A stretch of DNA of 46,482 nt from Prevotella sp. (GTDB lineage: Bacteria > Bacteroidota > Bacteroidia > Bacteroidales > Bacteroidaceae): NCBI GenBank assembly GCA_017554385.1, contig JAFZIL010000033.1, positions 1-46,482 of the forward strand. The letters run 5' to 3'. Both the position numbers and the translations under genes were made by a program. The notes below the pieces were generated by a model. The model searched no databases. It had not been told where the DNA came from and worked only from the letters and a program-made list of their open reading frames with translations. Every line of letters starts with the position of its first letter. Position 1 is the stretch's first letter. Below, piece after piece: positions 1 to 8,900 of this stretch.

Positions 1-1
1 C

Positions 2-85
2 TATGACCACACCTTAGGCATCCATCACATCATGAAGGGAGCCAGTGAGGGAATGAAGGAACTGTGTGAAATGTTGGATTCTTAG
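2..85 (+). CDS. 3' end of an unrecognised gene (27 codons)
   Basis: An open frame runs in from the window edge and ends at TAG (83-85). The visible residues start YDHTLGIHHIMKG and end KELCEMLDS. It lies 37 bases before recG on the same strand, separated by a T/C-rich short-word tract, so it is probably the preceding gene. The fragment is too short for a family call and I do not recognise it. That it is coding rests only on the clean frame and position. Confidence 0.4.
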   Translation, partial: YDHTLGIHHIMKGASEGMKELCEMLDS

Positions 86-87
86 GT

Positions 88-118
88 TTTTCACTTTTCA
101 TTTTTCACTTTTCACTTA
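88..118. repeat. Short-word filler tract upstream of recG
   Basis: The words tttttcac, ttttcat and ttttcac repeat in tandem. This is one of several AT- or G-rich short-word tracts in the window that sit between genes (see also 10265-10346, 12025-12054, 32353-32463, 38521-38550, 43125-43165). No Shine-Dalgarno site is visible for recG; the tract runs almost to its start codon. Confidence 0.6.
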
Positions 119-122
119 ATTA

Positions 123-2258
123 ATGGACATACTGCAACAGGACATCATGTATTTGCCGGGCGTAGGGCCCAATCGCAAGAAGTTGCTGAAAGAAGAACTT
201 GGTATTGAGTCTTTCGGTGACCTGTTGGAGTATTATCCATATAAATATGTAGATCGTAGTAAGGTCTATGAGATCCGTGAACTCACGGGCGACATGCCTT
301 TTGTGCAAGTGGTGGGACGCATCCTGAGCTTTGAGACCTTCGACATGGGACCGCGCCGTGAGCGTGTCGTTGCCCATTTCACCGATGGTACTGGTATCAT
401 GGATTTGGTATGGTTCAATGGCGGCAAGTATGCCAAGCAGAACTACAAGACAGGCCAGGACTATCTGGTCTTCGGACGCCCGTCGGTGTTCAACAACCGC
501 ATACAGGTGCAGCATCCGGAGATGGAGAGTGGGGAGTGTAGAGTGGAGAGTGCACAAAAGATGCGTCCTTACTACAACACCACGGAGAAGATGAAGAAGT
601 ACGGGCTGACATCTAAGGCAATAGAACGGCTGACGTATACGCTGATGGAAAAGCTGAAGGAGCCGTTGCCCGAGACGATTACGCCCGATATCTTAAACTC
701 CCGACATCTGATGGGACGTGACGAAGCCTTGCGAACTATCCACTATCCACAGGACACCCGTAAGCTGGAGCAGGCTCGTGTACGGCTGAAGTTCGAGGAA
801 CTGTTCTTCGTGCAATTAAATATATTAAGGTACGCGAGCGACCAGCGTCGGAAGTTTGGCGGCTATGTGTTCAACCGAATCGGTGACACGTTCAATACTT
901 TCTTTCATCGTAACCTGCCGTTTGAGTTGACCCGTGCACAGAAACGCGTGATGCATGAGATACGTGCCGACATGTGTTCTGGCCGTCAGATGAACCGTTT
1001 GCTACAAGGCGACGTAGGTTCGGGCAAGACGCTTGTGGCGCTCATGGCTATGCTCATCGCCGTAGACAACGGTTTTCAGGCCTGTATGATGGCTCCTACT
1101 GAGATTCTCGCTGAACAGCATCTTCAGACCATTCAGCTGTTCCTGCACGGGATGAACGTGCGTGTGGAGCTGCTTACGGGCATTGTCAAGGGCAAACGTC
1201 GTAAGGAGGTGCTTGAGGGACTGGAGAATGGTGAGGTGCAGATTCTCGTAGGTACGCATGCAGTCATTGAGGACACTGTGCAGTTTCAGCGACTGGGTAT
1301 CGTCATCGTCGATGAACAGCACCGCTTCGGTGTGGCACAGCGTGCAAAACTGTGGAGGAAAGGTATTGAAAGGGTAGTGAAAGGTAGTGAAGGGGGAGCG
1401 ACCCTCTCGCTTCCCCATGTATTAGTGATGACTGCAACGCCTATCCCACGAACGTTGGCGATGACACTTTACGGTGATTTGGATGTGAGCGTCATCGACG
1501 AGTTGCCGCCCGGTCGCAAGCCCATCCGTACTACCCATGTGTTTGAGAGTCGCATGACGTCGCTCTATGACGGCATACGTCGGCAGATTCGCGAGGGACG
1601 ACAGGTATATATCGTGTTTCCCCTGATTGAGGAAAGCGAGAAGATCGACCTGAAGAACTTGGAACAGGGGTTCGAAGTGCTGGTACAGGCCTTCCCCGAA
1701 TTCCGCCTGAGCAAGGTTCATGGACGGATGAAGCCTGCTGAGAAAGAAGAGGAAATGCGGCGTTTTGTCATTGGCGAGACGCAGATCCTTGTGGCTACAA
1801 CAGTTATCGAGGTGGGTGTCAACGTGCCCAACGCCTCAGTCATGGTCATCCTCGATGCCCAGCGATTCGGTCTCTCACAGCTGCACCAGCTACGGGGTAG
1901 GGTGGGGCGCGGAGCCGACCAGTCGTTCTGCATCCTTGTCACGCCCTTTAAGCTCAGTGACGATACCCGCAAGCGTATCGACATCATGTGTGAGACCAAC
2001 GATGGCTTCCGCATTGCCGAAGCCGACCTGAAATTGCGCGGTCCTGGCGACCTCGAAGGTACACAGCAGAGTGGCATGGCCTTCGACCTGAAGATTGCCG
2101 ATATTGCCCGTGACGGACAGCTTGTGCAGATGGCCCGCGACGAGGCCCAGCGCATCATTGCTGACGATCCGCAGTGCCAGTCAGAGACCTATCAGCGGCT
2201 CTGGAACCGACTACGTGAACTACGTAAAACAAATATTAATTGGGGTGTAATCTCTTGA
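123..2258 (+). CDS. recG: ATP-dependent DNA helicase RecG
   Basis: RecG is a superfamily 2 double-stranded DNA translocase that remodels stalled forks and branch-migrates Holliday junctions in the cytoplasm. The N-terminal wedge/OB region lies at about residues 60-165. The helicase core shows Walker A GDVGSGKT (about 296-303), DEQHRFG (motif II, DEQH rather than DEAH, as usual in RecG), TATPIPRT (motif III) and QLHQLRGRVGRG (motif VI). The protein is 711 aa, slightly longer than most RecG. The excess is explained by two low-complexity in-frame insertions: about residues 135-143 (bases 523-551, gagagtgg-type words) and about residues 413-427 (bases 1359-1400, ggtagtgaa-type words). The second falls between the DEQH block and TATPIPRT, where homologues as I recall have only a short loop. 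The frame stays open, so the gene is probably functional. The start is the ATG after the filler tract; no better start is seen. Confidence 0.97.
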   Translation: MDILQQDIMYLPGVGPNRKKLLKEELGIESFGDLLEYYPYKYVDRSKVYEIRELTGDMPFVQVVGRILSFETFDMGPRRERVVAHFTDGTGIMDLVWFNGGKYAKQNYKTGQDYLVFGRPSVFNNRIQVQHPEMESGECRVESAQKMRPYYNTTEKMKKYGLTSKAIERLTYTLMEKLKEPLPETITPDILNSRHLMGRDEALRTIHYPQDTRKLEQARVRLKFEELFFVQLNILRYASDQRRKFGGYVFNRIGDTFNTFFHRNLPFELTRAQKRVMHEIRADMCSGRQMNRLLQGDVGSGKTLVALMAMLIAVDNGFQACMMAPTEILAEQHLQTIQLFLHGMNVRVELLTGIVKGKRRKEVLEGLENGEVQILVGTHAVIEDTVQFQRLGIVIVDEQHRFGVAQRAKLWRKGIERVVKGSEGGATLSLPHVLVMTATPIPRTLAMTLYGDLDVSVIDELPPGRKPIRTTHVFESRMTSLYDGIRRQIREGRQVYIVFPLIEESEKIDLKNLEQGFEVLVQAFPEFRLSKVHGRMKPAEKEEEMRRFVIGETQILVATTVIEVGVNVPNASVMVILDAQRFGLSQLHQLRGRVGRGADQSFCILVTPFKLSDDTRKRIDIMCETNDGFRIAEADLKLRGPGDLEGTQQSGMAFDLKIADIARDGQLVQMARDEAQRIIADDPQCQSETYQRLWNRLRELRKTNINWGVIS

Positions 2259-2318
2259 ATTAGTGTTAAAAGACCCCAAAAAGAAATACAAATGTTTTCC
2301 CGACTCGGATATTTTTCG

Positions 2319-2326
2319 TAACTTTG
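2319..2326 (+). promoter_or_regulatory. Bacteroidota-type -7 element (TAACTTTG)
   Basis: This matches TAnnTTTG, the -7 box of the Bacteroidota primary sigma factor, with a TTTT run 20 bases upstream at the -33 position. It sits 70 bases before the M23 peptidase start, so that gene probably has its own promoter. Confidence 0.55.
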
Positions 2327-2396
2327 CCGACGTATTTTTGTTTTTCCTGTGATTCGTACACTTGTTATGAAACGCTGAGCGAAGGACATTGTATTT

Positions 2397-3365
2397 ATGA
2401 ATAATAACAAAGACCGAATGAAGATTTTCAAAAGAATTAGAAAAATAGCCCTTATGGCCCTTGCTACCGTTGCTGTCGTTCCTGCAACCGCACAAGATCT
2501 GTTGGCCAGCCAGGCACCCATCGATCGTAAAATGAAATCCGTTGACTCTATCGCCCTTCAGCGACTTCTTGAGTTTGAAGAGTGGGAGTCACCTGCCTCT
2601 GCCCTTTATGAGGACTGGGACAATATCTATGCCCATCGCCCGACTGAGCTTCCCGACTCGTTCCGCATTGACCTTCGCGACTTCTGCATGCCTACCCCGA
2701 GCCGTGTCATTACCTCGAACTTCGGACCGCGCTGGGGTCGTCAGCACAAGGGACTCGACGTCAAAGTATATATTGGCGACACTATCCGCTCGGCATTCAG
2801 TGGCAAGGTGCGTATCGTGCGCTATGAGCCTAAGGGCTATGGTAAGTATGTCGTGATTCGTCACAACAACGGACTGGAGACCATCTATGGTCACATGTCG
2901 AAGCAACTGGTGCATGAGAATCAGGAAGTGCGTGCCGGTGAGCCAATCGGACTGGGTGGCAACACAGGTCGCAGCACGGGTTCGCATCTGCACTTCGAGA
3001 CTCGTCTCTGTGGTGTGGCACTCAATCCGGCTGTGCTCTTTGACTTCCGTAACCAGGATGTCATAGGCGACGAATATATCTATCGCAAGAGCACCTACAA
3101 CCGCGATGCAGCTCAGGCCAACCGCCTGCGTGGTGCCAACGGCTTGTATGGTTATGATCCTGCCGACGTGAACAGTCCTAATCAGGGCAAGTCGTATGAC
3201 AAGAGCTCTGCTTCGGCTAATACCCGTTATCACAAGGTGAAGAAGGGTGAGACCCTCTCGGCTATTGCACGCAAACATAAGACCAGCGTTAGCGAGTTGT
3301 GCAAGCTCAACCGCATCAGCAAGAACGTGCGTCTGCGTCCGGGACAGATTCTGAAATACAATTAA
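2397..3365 (+). CDS. Secreted M23 peptidase with C-terminal LysM domain
   Basis: This is a probable peptidoglycan endopeptidase or septation-associated LytM factor acting in the periplasm. A basic N terminus followed by a hydrophobic stretch (IALMALATVAVVPATAQ) looks like a signal peptide. The M23 zinc ligands are visible as HKGLD (first His/Asp) and SHLHFE (HxH), with the glycine-rich GNTGRSTG between. The last ~45 residues form a LysM module (YHKVKKGETLSAIARKH ... RPGQILKYN) that should bind glycan strands. An alternative start at the in-frame ATG at 2418 would put the basic MKIFKRIRK first and give a more typical signal peptide. A hairpin terminator follows at 3390-3430. The fold is clear; whether it cleaves peptidoglycan itself or activates amidases is open. 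Confidence 0.93.
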   Translation: MNNNKDRMKIFKRIRKIALMALATVAVVPATAQDLLASQAPIDRKMKSVDSIALQRLLEFEEWESPASALYEDWDNIYAHRPTELPDSFRIDLRDFCMPTPSRVITSNFGPRWGRQHKGLDVKVYIGDTIRSAFSGKVRIVRYEPKGYGKYVVIRHNNGLETIYGHMSKQLVHENQEVRAGEPIGLGGNTGRSTGSHLHFETRLCGVALNPAVLFDFRNQDVIGDEYIYRKSTYNRDAAQANRLRGANGLYGYDPADVNSPNQGKSYDKSSASANTRYHKVKKGETLSAIARKHKTSVSELCKLNRISKNVRLRPGQILKYN

Positions 3366-3389
3366 ATCTATTCATATCTACATGTTTGG

Positions 3390-3430
3390 GCAGTGGTGCT
3401 ATACTTTTTGGCATCACTGCTTTTTTCTTT
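3390..3430 (+). terminator. Rho-independent terminator after the M23 peptidase
   Basis: A hairpin with arms GCAGTGGTGC and GCATCACTGC (one G-T pair) and a 10-11 base loop is followed directly by TTTTTTCTTTTCT. It lies 25 bases after the peptidase stop. Confidence 0.8.
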
Positions 3431-3433
3431 TCT

Positions 3434-3628
3434 AACGGAGCATCCGTAATAATTCAACGGAGTATCCCTGACAACTCAACGTATTCGTGATAACTCAACG
3501 GAGCATCCGTGACGACTCAACGGAGCATCCGTTGAAGAGCAACGGAGTATTCGTTACAAGTGAATGGAGCAACCGTCTCAAGTCAACAAAGGCTCTCTCT
3601 CAAATCAACAGAGCGGACATAACAAAAG
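3434..3628. repeat. Array of 22-bp repeats, each with a mini-hairpin
   Basis: Eight or nine units of 22 bp run head to tail from 3434 (unit starts 3434, 3456, 3478, 3497, 3519, 3541, 3563, 3585, 3607). The third unit lacks 3 bases. The core is ACGGAGCATCCGT, a 5-bp inverted repeat around a 3-base loop, followed by a variable 5-6 base spacer and CTCA. Units decay toward the 3' end. The period is not a multiple of three and no gene covers the array, so it is not coding. The stretch 3366-3677 otherwise holds only the two flanking terminators. Confidence 0.85.
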
Positions 3629-3662
3629 AGGCTGTACCAAAAACGATTGGCACAGCCTCTTT
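3625..3662 (-). terminator. Strong hairpin terminator, convergent side
   Basis: Arms AAAGAGGCTGT and ACAGCCTCTTT pair perfectly, and the stem extends inward past one mismatch with CCA/TGG. The A- and T-rich ends make it usable in both directions. It lies 16 bases beyond the stop of the minus-strand lipoprotein gene and probably ends the TonB receptor-lipoprotein transcript. Confidence 0.8.
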
Positions 3663-3677
3663 CAGGGATTCTGGGGG

Positions 3678-5462
3678 CTACTCCGTCTTGCCGTTGATAG
3701 AGTAGATGTAAGCTTTCTTGGAAGCCGTCTCGTAGGTAGCCTTATCGTTCTTTATATACTTCGTGAGCTTGCCACAGAGCACCACCTTGTCGCCTACAGC
3801 CACCTGGCCGTTGCCTTCAACCCACGACTTGTTTCCGAGCCAGTAGACACTGTAGGCCTCGAAGTCCTTGGTGAGGTCATCGTTGAACACACCGTCGCTG
3901 GAAATCCAGAACGTGCCTGTGCCGTAGTTAGCGCTGAATGTATAGACAATCTTCGAGACAATTCCCTCTACATAGACATCATCTTCACCGCCTTTGTCAA
4001 TGTAGCTGAAAGCCTCGGCTACGGTGAAGGGCTTTTCAGCAGTTCCGGCTTCAGCCGTGTTGTTGCTGCCCTTCTTCAAGGAATAGATGTAGACGTTGCC
4101 CGAGAACTCGGGAGTGACCTGATCGCCCTTTGTGTAGTTGACCAGCTTTCCTACGATAACTACCTCGTCGCCCACGCCAATCTGATCCTCTGCCGTGAAC
4201 TTCTCATTGTTCAGGAAGAATGAGCGGTAGACGGTGAGCGCGTTGGCATCGGTTCCGTCGTCAGAGATATTGAACGTTGCATTGCCATAGCTGGTGGATA
4301 CCTCCTTGATGCTTGAGATCTTGCCCTTAGCATAGTAGAGCTCACCATCGCTGGTAGAACCGATCTCGTTGCACTTGGCGATAGCCTCGGCTACGGTAAA
4401 CGGATCTTCAGGGTTCTTACCATGAGGCAGGACGTAGGCTTCTTGAGCAACTGTGTAGACAATTTCGGAAACGTTCTTGCCACTGTTAGAGCTGAACTTG
4501 ATAATGCCGTTACGGCTATCACCTGTGTTGGCAGCAACATTGAATTTGAATACTGCTGTATCGGCAGGAGCGGTCTCAAAGATGGTCTTGATACCAGGGA
4601 TGTAAGCTACAGACTCGTAGGTCAGCCAGCTCTTGGCGTTGTCGTCGATAGCGAAGAAGGCTCCGCTGCCCTTATAGGCAACCTTTACCTCGACCTCACC
4701 ACCGTTGACACCAATCTTAGCATCGGGCGTGACAACTTTAAGTAGCGACTTCACGACCTTGATAACTGTTACGTCGACAAGCTCGACAGTAGTGCCGTAA
4801 GTGGTCTTTGGACCCTCGATGGTGACAACATCACCAACCTCGAACTTCCATCCATCGGTACCGTCGATAGGATTGTTGCCCTTCTTGCCGTTCTTGTCGT
4901 TCGTACCATAGACATAGACATCGGTATCGCTGGTGCCGTCGTTGATGTACCAGTTACCGTATGTAGTATTGGCAATCTTCATTACGGTACCTGTCACGCG
5001 GTAGTTCTTGTTGTCGGGACCGGCCATCACTTCAGCGCAAGTAGCAGTAGAAGCCTCGAGCGATCCCTGACGGATAACCAGGAATTGCTTGTTTACCCCC
5101 GAGCCAATACGAATTTCAGCCTCGCGGCCGCCTTCCGTAGCTGTAGCGGTGAAGGTAATTGTAGTCTCACCAGCCGTACCCGAAAGCTGGGATGCGGTAA
5201 GCCATTCCGGAGAGTTTGGCAGCGGTGTATACGTTGTATCACGAGTGCCGTCGGCATTCTTGGTGATCTTTTGGTAGGTGCCGTCAATCTGCCAGTCAGC
5301 ATTTGCGCTAACCTTTACGGTCACCGAGCCGCCCTCCATTGGAATAGAAACGAACGACTTGTCGAGCTTAATTGCATCGAGCGTTCCGATAGGGTCATCT
5401 TCTGAACAAGCGGTGAACAGTAATGCTGAGAGGGCTAAACCCAAAATATTTCTAATTTTCAT
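3678..5462 (-). CDS. Lipoprotein with BACON and OB-fold-like domains
   Basis: This is a 594-aa outer-surface or periplasmic lipoprotein. The signal peptide ends in a lipobox (LLFTACSEDD, acylated Cys19). A BACON domain (about 30-135, ending FLVIRQG) is followed by an OB-like domain (about 138-240; VTGTVMKI ... VGDVVTIEGP), a second BACON-like domain (about 245-345) and two further OB-like domains that share FTVAEA, a VxGxVSxI/KGKISSI strand and VGDxVVxxGKL (about 350-465 and 475-594). BACON domains are common in Bacteroidota carbohydrate and mucin-binding proteins; the OB-like parts resemble domains often attached to secreted nucleases, but no catalytic motif is seen. It follows the TonB receptor by 20 bases, so it is probably its partner lipoprotein. 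It is not SusD-like. The ligand is unknown. Confidence 0.8.
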   Translation of the reverse strand: MKIRNILGLALSALLFTACSEDDPIGTLDAIKLDKSFVSIPMEGGSVTVKVSANADWQIDGTYQKITKNADGTRDTTYTPLPNSPEWLTASQLSGTAGETTITFTATATEGGREAEIRIGSGVNKQFLVIRQGSLEASTATCAEVMAGPDNKNYRVTGTVMKIANTTYGNWYINDGTSDTDVYVYGTNDKNGKKGNNPIDGTDGWKFEVGDVVTIEGPKTTYGTTVELVDVTVIKVVKSLLKVVTPDAKIGVNGGEVEVKVAYKGSGAFFAIDDNAKSWLTYESVAYIPGIKTIFETAPADTAVFKFNVAANTGDSRNGIIKFSSNSGKNVSEIVYTVAQEAYVLPHGKNPEDPFTVAEAIAKCNEIGSTSDGELYYAKGKISSIKEVSTSYGNATFNISDDGTDANALTVYRSFFLNNEKFTAEDQIGVGDEVVIVGKLVNYTKGDQVTPEFSGNVYIYSLKKGSNNTAEAGTAEKPFTVAEAFSYIDKGGEDDVYVEGIVSKIVYTFSANYGTGTFWISSDGVFNDDLTKDFEAYSVYWLGNKSWVEGNGQVAVGDKVVLCGKLTKYIKNDKATYETASKKAYIYSINGKTE

Positions 5463-5471
5463 ACGTTAGTT

Positions 5472-5478
5472 CCTCCTT
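5472..5478 (-). promoter_or_regulatory. Unusually good Shine-Dalgarno site
   Basis: On the minus strand AAGGAGG sits about 9 bases before the ATG of the BACON lipoprotein. Most other starts in this window have no such motif, as is normal in Bacteroidota. It supports the start at 5462 and suggests efficient reinitiation after the upstream receptor gene. Confidence 0.6.
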
Positions 5479-5482
5479 TTTG

Positions 5483-8400
5483 TTAGTTGAAAATGTACTT
5501 GATTCCCACAGAAGCATACCAGCACTGTCCGATGGTGTGGTTAAGCACCCACGTATCGGTGCCGTTGTTGACAGCCTTCGGTGTAGAGAATACGGGATAG
5601 CCCTCAGCATCTGTGTGCTCATACTTCAGAATGCGACCCTCATTAAGACTGGGGTTCATGTACTTGCTCACGCCCCATGCAGAATTAAACAGGTTCAGCA
5701 CGTTCTTGATGTCACAGCTGAGCTGCAGGTTGTGCTTCGTCTTGCCAACGCTCACTCTGAAGTCGTGCTTGTAGGCGAAATCGAGACGGTGTACCCAAGG
5801 CGAATAAACACTGTAGGCCTCGGCATATTCACCCTGATGGTTGCTCAGGTAGTCGTCGTTGTGCACATACTCCATGAAGCGCGACTTGTCGTCCTCAGAT
5901 GCAAAGCGGAACTGGTTGCCAGCCACCTCGTTGTCGGTGGGGATATAAAGGGCATCGTAGCTGTAGCCATCGCCGTTCATGTCGTTCGACAGCATGTAGG
6001 AATACTTGTAGCCACCGCGCCATGTCTCGTAGATAAACGAGTAGTGGTTGCCGCTCTTGTCGTTCAGCGTAGCGCTGGCCACGAAGCGGTCGGGTGTCAG
6101 GTTGGTGGCGTTGTGCAGCATGATATTGTTCGGACCCTGATAGGTGGGGATGTAGGTGAAGGCAGACTCGGCAGCAGAACCGGGCAGCGAGGTCACTTCC
6201 TTGGCAACACTGTGGGTGTAGGCTGCCATCAGGTTCATCCACTCAAACGGCTGGGCATTCAGCTGGAGGCTGGCTTGCCAGTTGTAGCCGCGGCTGGTGT
6301 TTTCAAGCATAAAGGCCTTAGTGCGGTCAGCGCGGAAGTCGGCAGGATAGATGGGACGATTGTCGGCACCGTTCCAACGTGCAAAGCCCTCAGCGGGAAG
6401 CATGCTCCAGTCAGAGATACATACGTCGTTAACCATCTTGTTGAAGATACCCTCGAGGGTTACGGTGAAGGGGAACGACACAGGAATCTGGTAGTCGATA
6501 GCCAGTGATGTCTTCCATACCTGCGGCAGTTTGAAGTCGGGATCGACAGCAGAGATAGAAGAGGGGACGGTACCGTTCTCAGGCGAGATGTTCTGGGGAT
6601 AGCCCATGTTGAAAAGCTTCTGTTGCAGAGCGTCAATCGTAGCATGTCCGTTAGCGTCGGTAACGAGGCCTCCGGCAAACTGACTCATATCGATATAGTA
6701 ATTACCCTTTGAGTCGGTGGTGTACTTGCCGCTATATCCAGGAACAGACCATGTACCCTTTGCTGCATCGTAAACCTTCTTGTTGGCGTTGAGCTGTGCC
6801 TGATACTGCACCATACCGCTGTTGGTGGGCATGTTGGTGAAGAATACCAAGGGCAGACGGCCCATGAACAGACCGGTACCACCACGAACCTTCAGCGACT
6901 TGTCGCCGAAGACATCGTAGGTGAAGCCAACGCGTGGCGAAATCATGATGGCGTTGCTGGGCCAGGTGCCGGTGTCGATGTGGCGTCCGTCGTAGTCAAG
7001 ATCGTAGATAGCCTTGTTGGTCATCAGGTCACCGTTGTTAAAGAACAGACCATCGAGACGCAGACCATAGGTCAGCTTCAGGTTGTCGAGTACGTTCCAG
7101 TCGTCCTGCAGGTAGAAGCCGGCCTTGTTGTACTGCACACGGGCAGCAGGCTTCGACTCGCCACCATAGCCGTAGGTCAGACAGACGACCTCGGGTGTGG
7201 CTCCGTTCAGGAAGTCGTTTACGCTCAGGTAGCGGTAGTAGCCCGTACCGTTACGCATGTACTGGTTGTCGGCCATCTGGTGCTCGTAGCTCAGGCCAGC
7301 CATGATCTTGTGCTTTCCCATGTAGTAGGTCACGTCGTCCTTAACGTTCCAAACGGTGTTGTGAACGGCATTGTTCCATGTGAAGAGCTCATAGCCCAGT
7401 GCCATGTAGTTGGCGGTGTTGCCTGATCCGTCAAGGATGTCGATGAAGGGGAACTCGTCAGAGTCTGAGCCGCGCACGTCGTCCTTCTTGGAATAGGTGG
7501 CAAGGAATTGGTTCGACAGGTTCTCGGTCAGACGGCTGTTCAGGTCGATAGAGAATGAGTGAACAATATTCTCCATCGAGTACATCGAGTTGGCAAAGGC
7601 CATCGAATACATTGACAGACGGTTGTATGCCGAACGGGTACCACCATCCATCGACGAACCGTTGGTGTTGTTCCAGATATTGTTCTTCGTGTAGTTGTAG
7701 CGCAATGCCAGGTGGTGCTTGTCGGTGATGTTCCAGTCTACGCGGGCCAGGATCTTGTAGTTGTCCTCGTCAGCAGGGAAGTCGGTCCACGAACCGGTGT
7801 CGTAGCCGTACTTATCCTTTACGTGCTGTGAGACGGCAGCCATGTCGGCCAGCGTGGTGCGCGACAGGTAGTCGTTGGCGTTGTACGAGCCGTCCTCACT
7901 GGCGCGCCAGCGGTTGACGATGGTAGGAATCTTCACCATCTCAGCGTTGACGAAGAAGAAGAGTTTGTCCTTCAGGATCGGGCCACCGAGAGTGAAACCG
8001 TAGGTAGTCTTAGAATCCTTGGCACGTGCTCCGCTGATGGTCTCGCGATCTATGGCGTCGCCACGCAGGTTCTCGTTCTGGTGATACATGTAGGCACTAC
8101 CCTTGTAGGTGTTGGTACCCGACTTCGTGATGGCGTTCACACCACCACCGATGAAGTCAGTCTGGCGCACGTCGAACGGCGAGATGACCACCTGCAGCTC
8201 CTCGATAGCTTCGATCGAGATGGGGTTGCCACCGCCGGGGAGCTTGTCGCTCAGACCGAAGTCGTTGTTGAAGTTGGCACCGTCGACGGTGAAGTTAGCT
8301 GTACGGCCGTCACGACCACCGAAGGTCATGCCGTTTCCACCGTAGGGTGAGAGACGCGTGACGTCGGTGATGGCACGGCTCACCGTGGGCAGATTGGTAA

Positions 8401-8830
8401 TCTGGGCAGCTGTGATGTTGGTGGAAGCACCGGTCTTCTCGGCAGCGAACTTCGATGCCTTGCCGCTGATGATAACCTCTGTCAGCTCAGTGGCGTTCTC
8501 CGAGAGCCATACGTCCAGCTGATAGGTCTCACCCAGCTGAAGGATGATGTTCTTCAGCGTCTTGGGTTGGAAACCTACGTAACTGACGGTCACGGCATAC
8601 GGGCCACCCGTACGCATACCCTGAATAGAGAAGCGACCGTTGACGTTGGTCACTGCGGCATAGCGTGTACCCGAGGGCTCATGCACAGCCTGCACCGTAG
8701 CTCCGATAATAGCCTCTTCGCTACCCTCGAAAGTTACCTTACCTGCCAAACTTGATGTGGTAATTTGCGCTATAGCTGTCAGCGAAAGCGTCAACAGCAT
8801 AGCAATCAGAAAGATAAATCTTTTCTGCAT
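5483..8830 (-). CDS. Oar-like TonB-dependent outer-membrane receptor
   Basis: This 1115-aa outer-membrane protein has a signal peptide (MQKRFIFLIAMLLTLSLTAIAQ), an N-terminal carboxypeptidase-regulatory-like beta domain (about 28-110; GKVTFEGSEEAIIGATV ... VNGRFSIQG), a plug domain (about 125-235; VDGANFNN, EAIEELQVVISPFDVRQTDFIGG, GVNAITKSGTN) and a long beta-barrel ending in KYIFN with an aromatic residue near the C terminus. The plug wording and length fit the Oar (Myxococcus/OmpA-like) branch of TonB receptors rather than SusC. It would take up or bind a large ligand using TonB energy. The gene starts an operon with the BACON/OB lipoprotein 20 bases downstream. No SusD, glycoside hydrolase or regulator lies nearby, so I infer no substrate. 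Confidence 0.9.
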   Translation of the reverse strand: MQKRFIFLIAMLLTLSLTAIAQITTSSLAGKVTFEGSEEAIIGATVQAVHEPSGTRYAAVTNVNGRFSIQGMRTGGPYAVTVSYVGFQPKTLKNIILQLGETYQLDVWLSENATELTEVIISGKASKFAAEKTGASTNITAAQITNLPTVSRAITDVTRLSPYGGNGMTFGGRDGRTANFTVDGANFNNDFGLSDKLPGGGNPISIEAIEELQVVISPFDVRQTDFIGGGVNAITKSGTNTYKGSAYMYHQNENLRGDAIDRETISGARAKDSKTTYGFTLGGPILKDKLFFFVNAEMVKIPTIVNRWRASEDGSYNANDYLSRTTLADMAAVSQHVKDKYGYDTGSWTDFPADEDNYKILARVDWNITDKHHLALRYNYTKNNIWNNTNGSSMDGGTRSAYNRLSMYSMAFANSMYSMENIVHSFSIDLNSRLTENLSNQFLATYSKKDDVRGSDSDEFPFIDILDGSGNTANYMALGYELFTWNNAVHNTVWNVKDDVTYYMGKHKIMAGLSYEHQMADNQYMRNGTGYYRYLSVNDFLNGATPEVVCLTYGYGGESKPAARVQYNKAGFYLQDDWNVLDNLKLTYGLRLDGLFFNNGDLMTNKAIYDLDYDGRHIDTGTWPSNAIMISPRVGFTYDVFGDKSLKVRGGTGLFMGRLPLVFFTNMPTNSGMVQYQAQLNANKKVYDAAKGTWSVPGYSGKYTTDSKGNYYIDMSQFAGGLVTDANGHATIDALQQKLFNMGYPQNISPENGTVPSSISAVDPDFKLPQVWKTSLAIDYQIPVSFPFTVTLEGIFNKMVNDVCISDWSMLPAEGFARWNGADNRPIYPADFRADRTKAFMLENTSRGYNWQASLQLNAQPFEWMNLMAAYTHSVAKEVTSLPGSAAESAFTYIPTYQGPNNIMLHNATNLTPDRFVASATLNDKSGNHYSFIYETWRGGYKYSYMLSNDMNGDGYSYDALYIPTDNEVAGNQFRFASEDDKSRFMEYVHNDDYLSNHQGEYAEAYSVYSPWVHRLDFAYKHDFRVSVGKTKHNLQLSCDIKNVLNLFNSAWGVSKYMNPSLNEGRILKYEHTDAEGYPVFSTPKAVNNGTDTWVLNHTIGQCWYASVGIKYIFN

Positions 8831-8900
8831 AGAGATAAGAAATGTTTAATAAATTAATGTCTCCAGAAGCCATTATGGCTCCTTTCTTTGATTTTCGGTG

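Noticed and set aside
3434-3628. CRISPR array
   Set aside because: Units are contiguous 22-bp copies with no unique spacers of 30-40 bases, and no cas gene is present.
5480-6508. A 342-codon plus-strand frame opposite the TonB receptor
   Set aside because: It is the complement of a conserved barrel region and shows no recognisable protein.
3678-8830. Polysaccharide utilisation locus (SusC/SusD)
   Set aside because: The receptor is Oar-like, the lipoprotein has no SusD features, and no glycosidase or hybrid sensor lies near.
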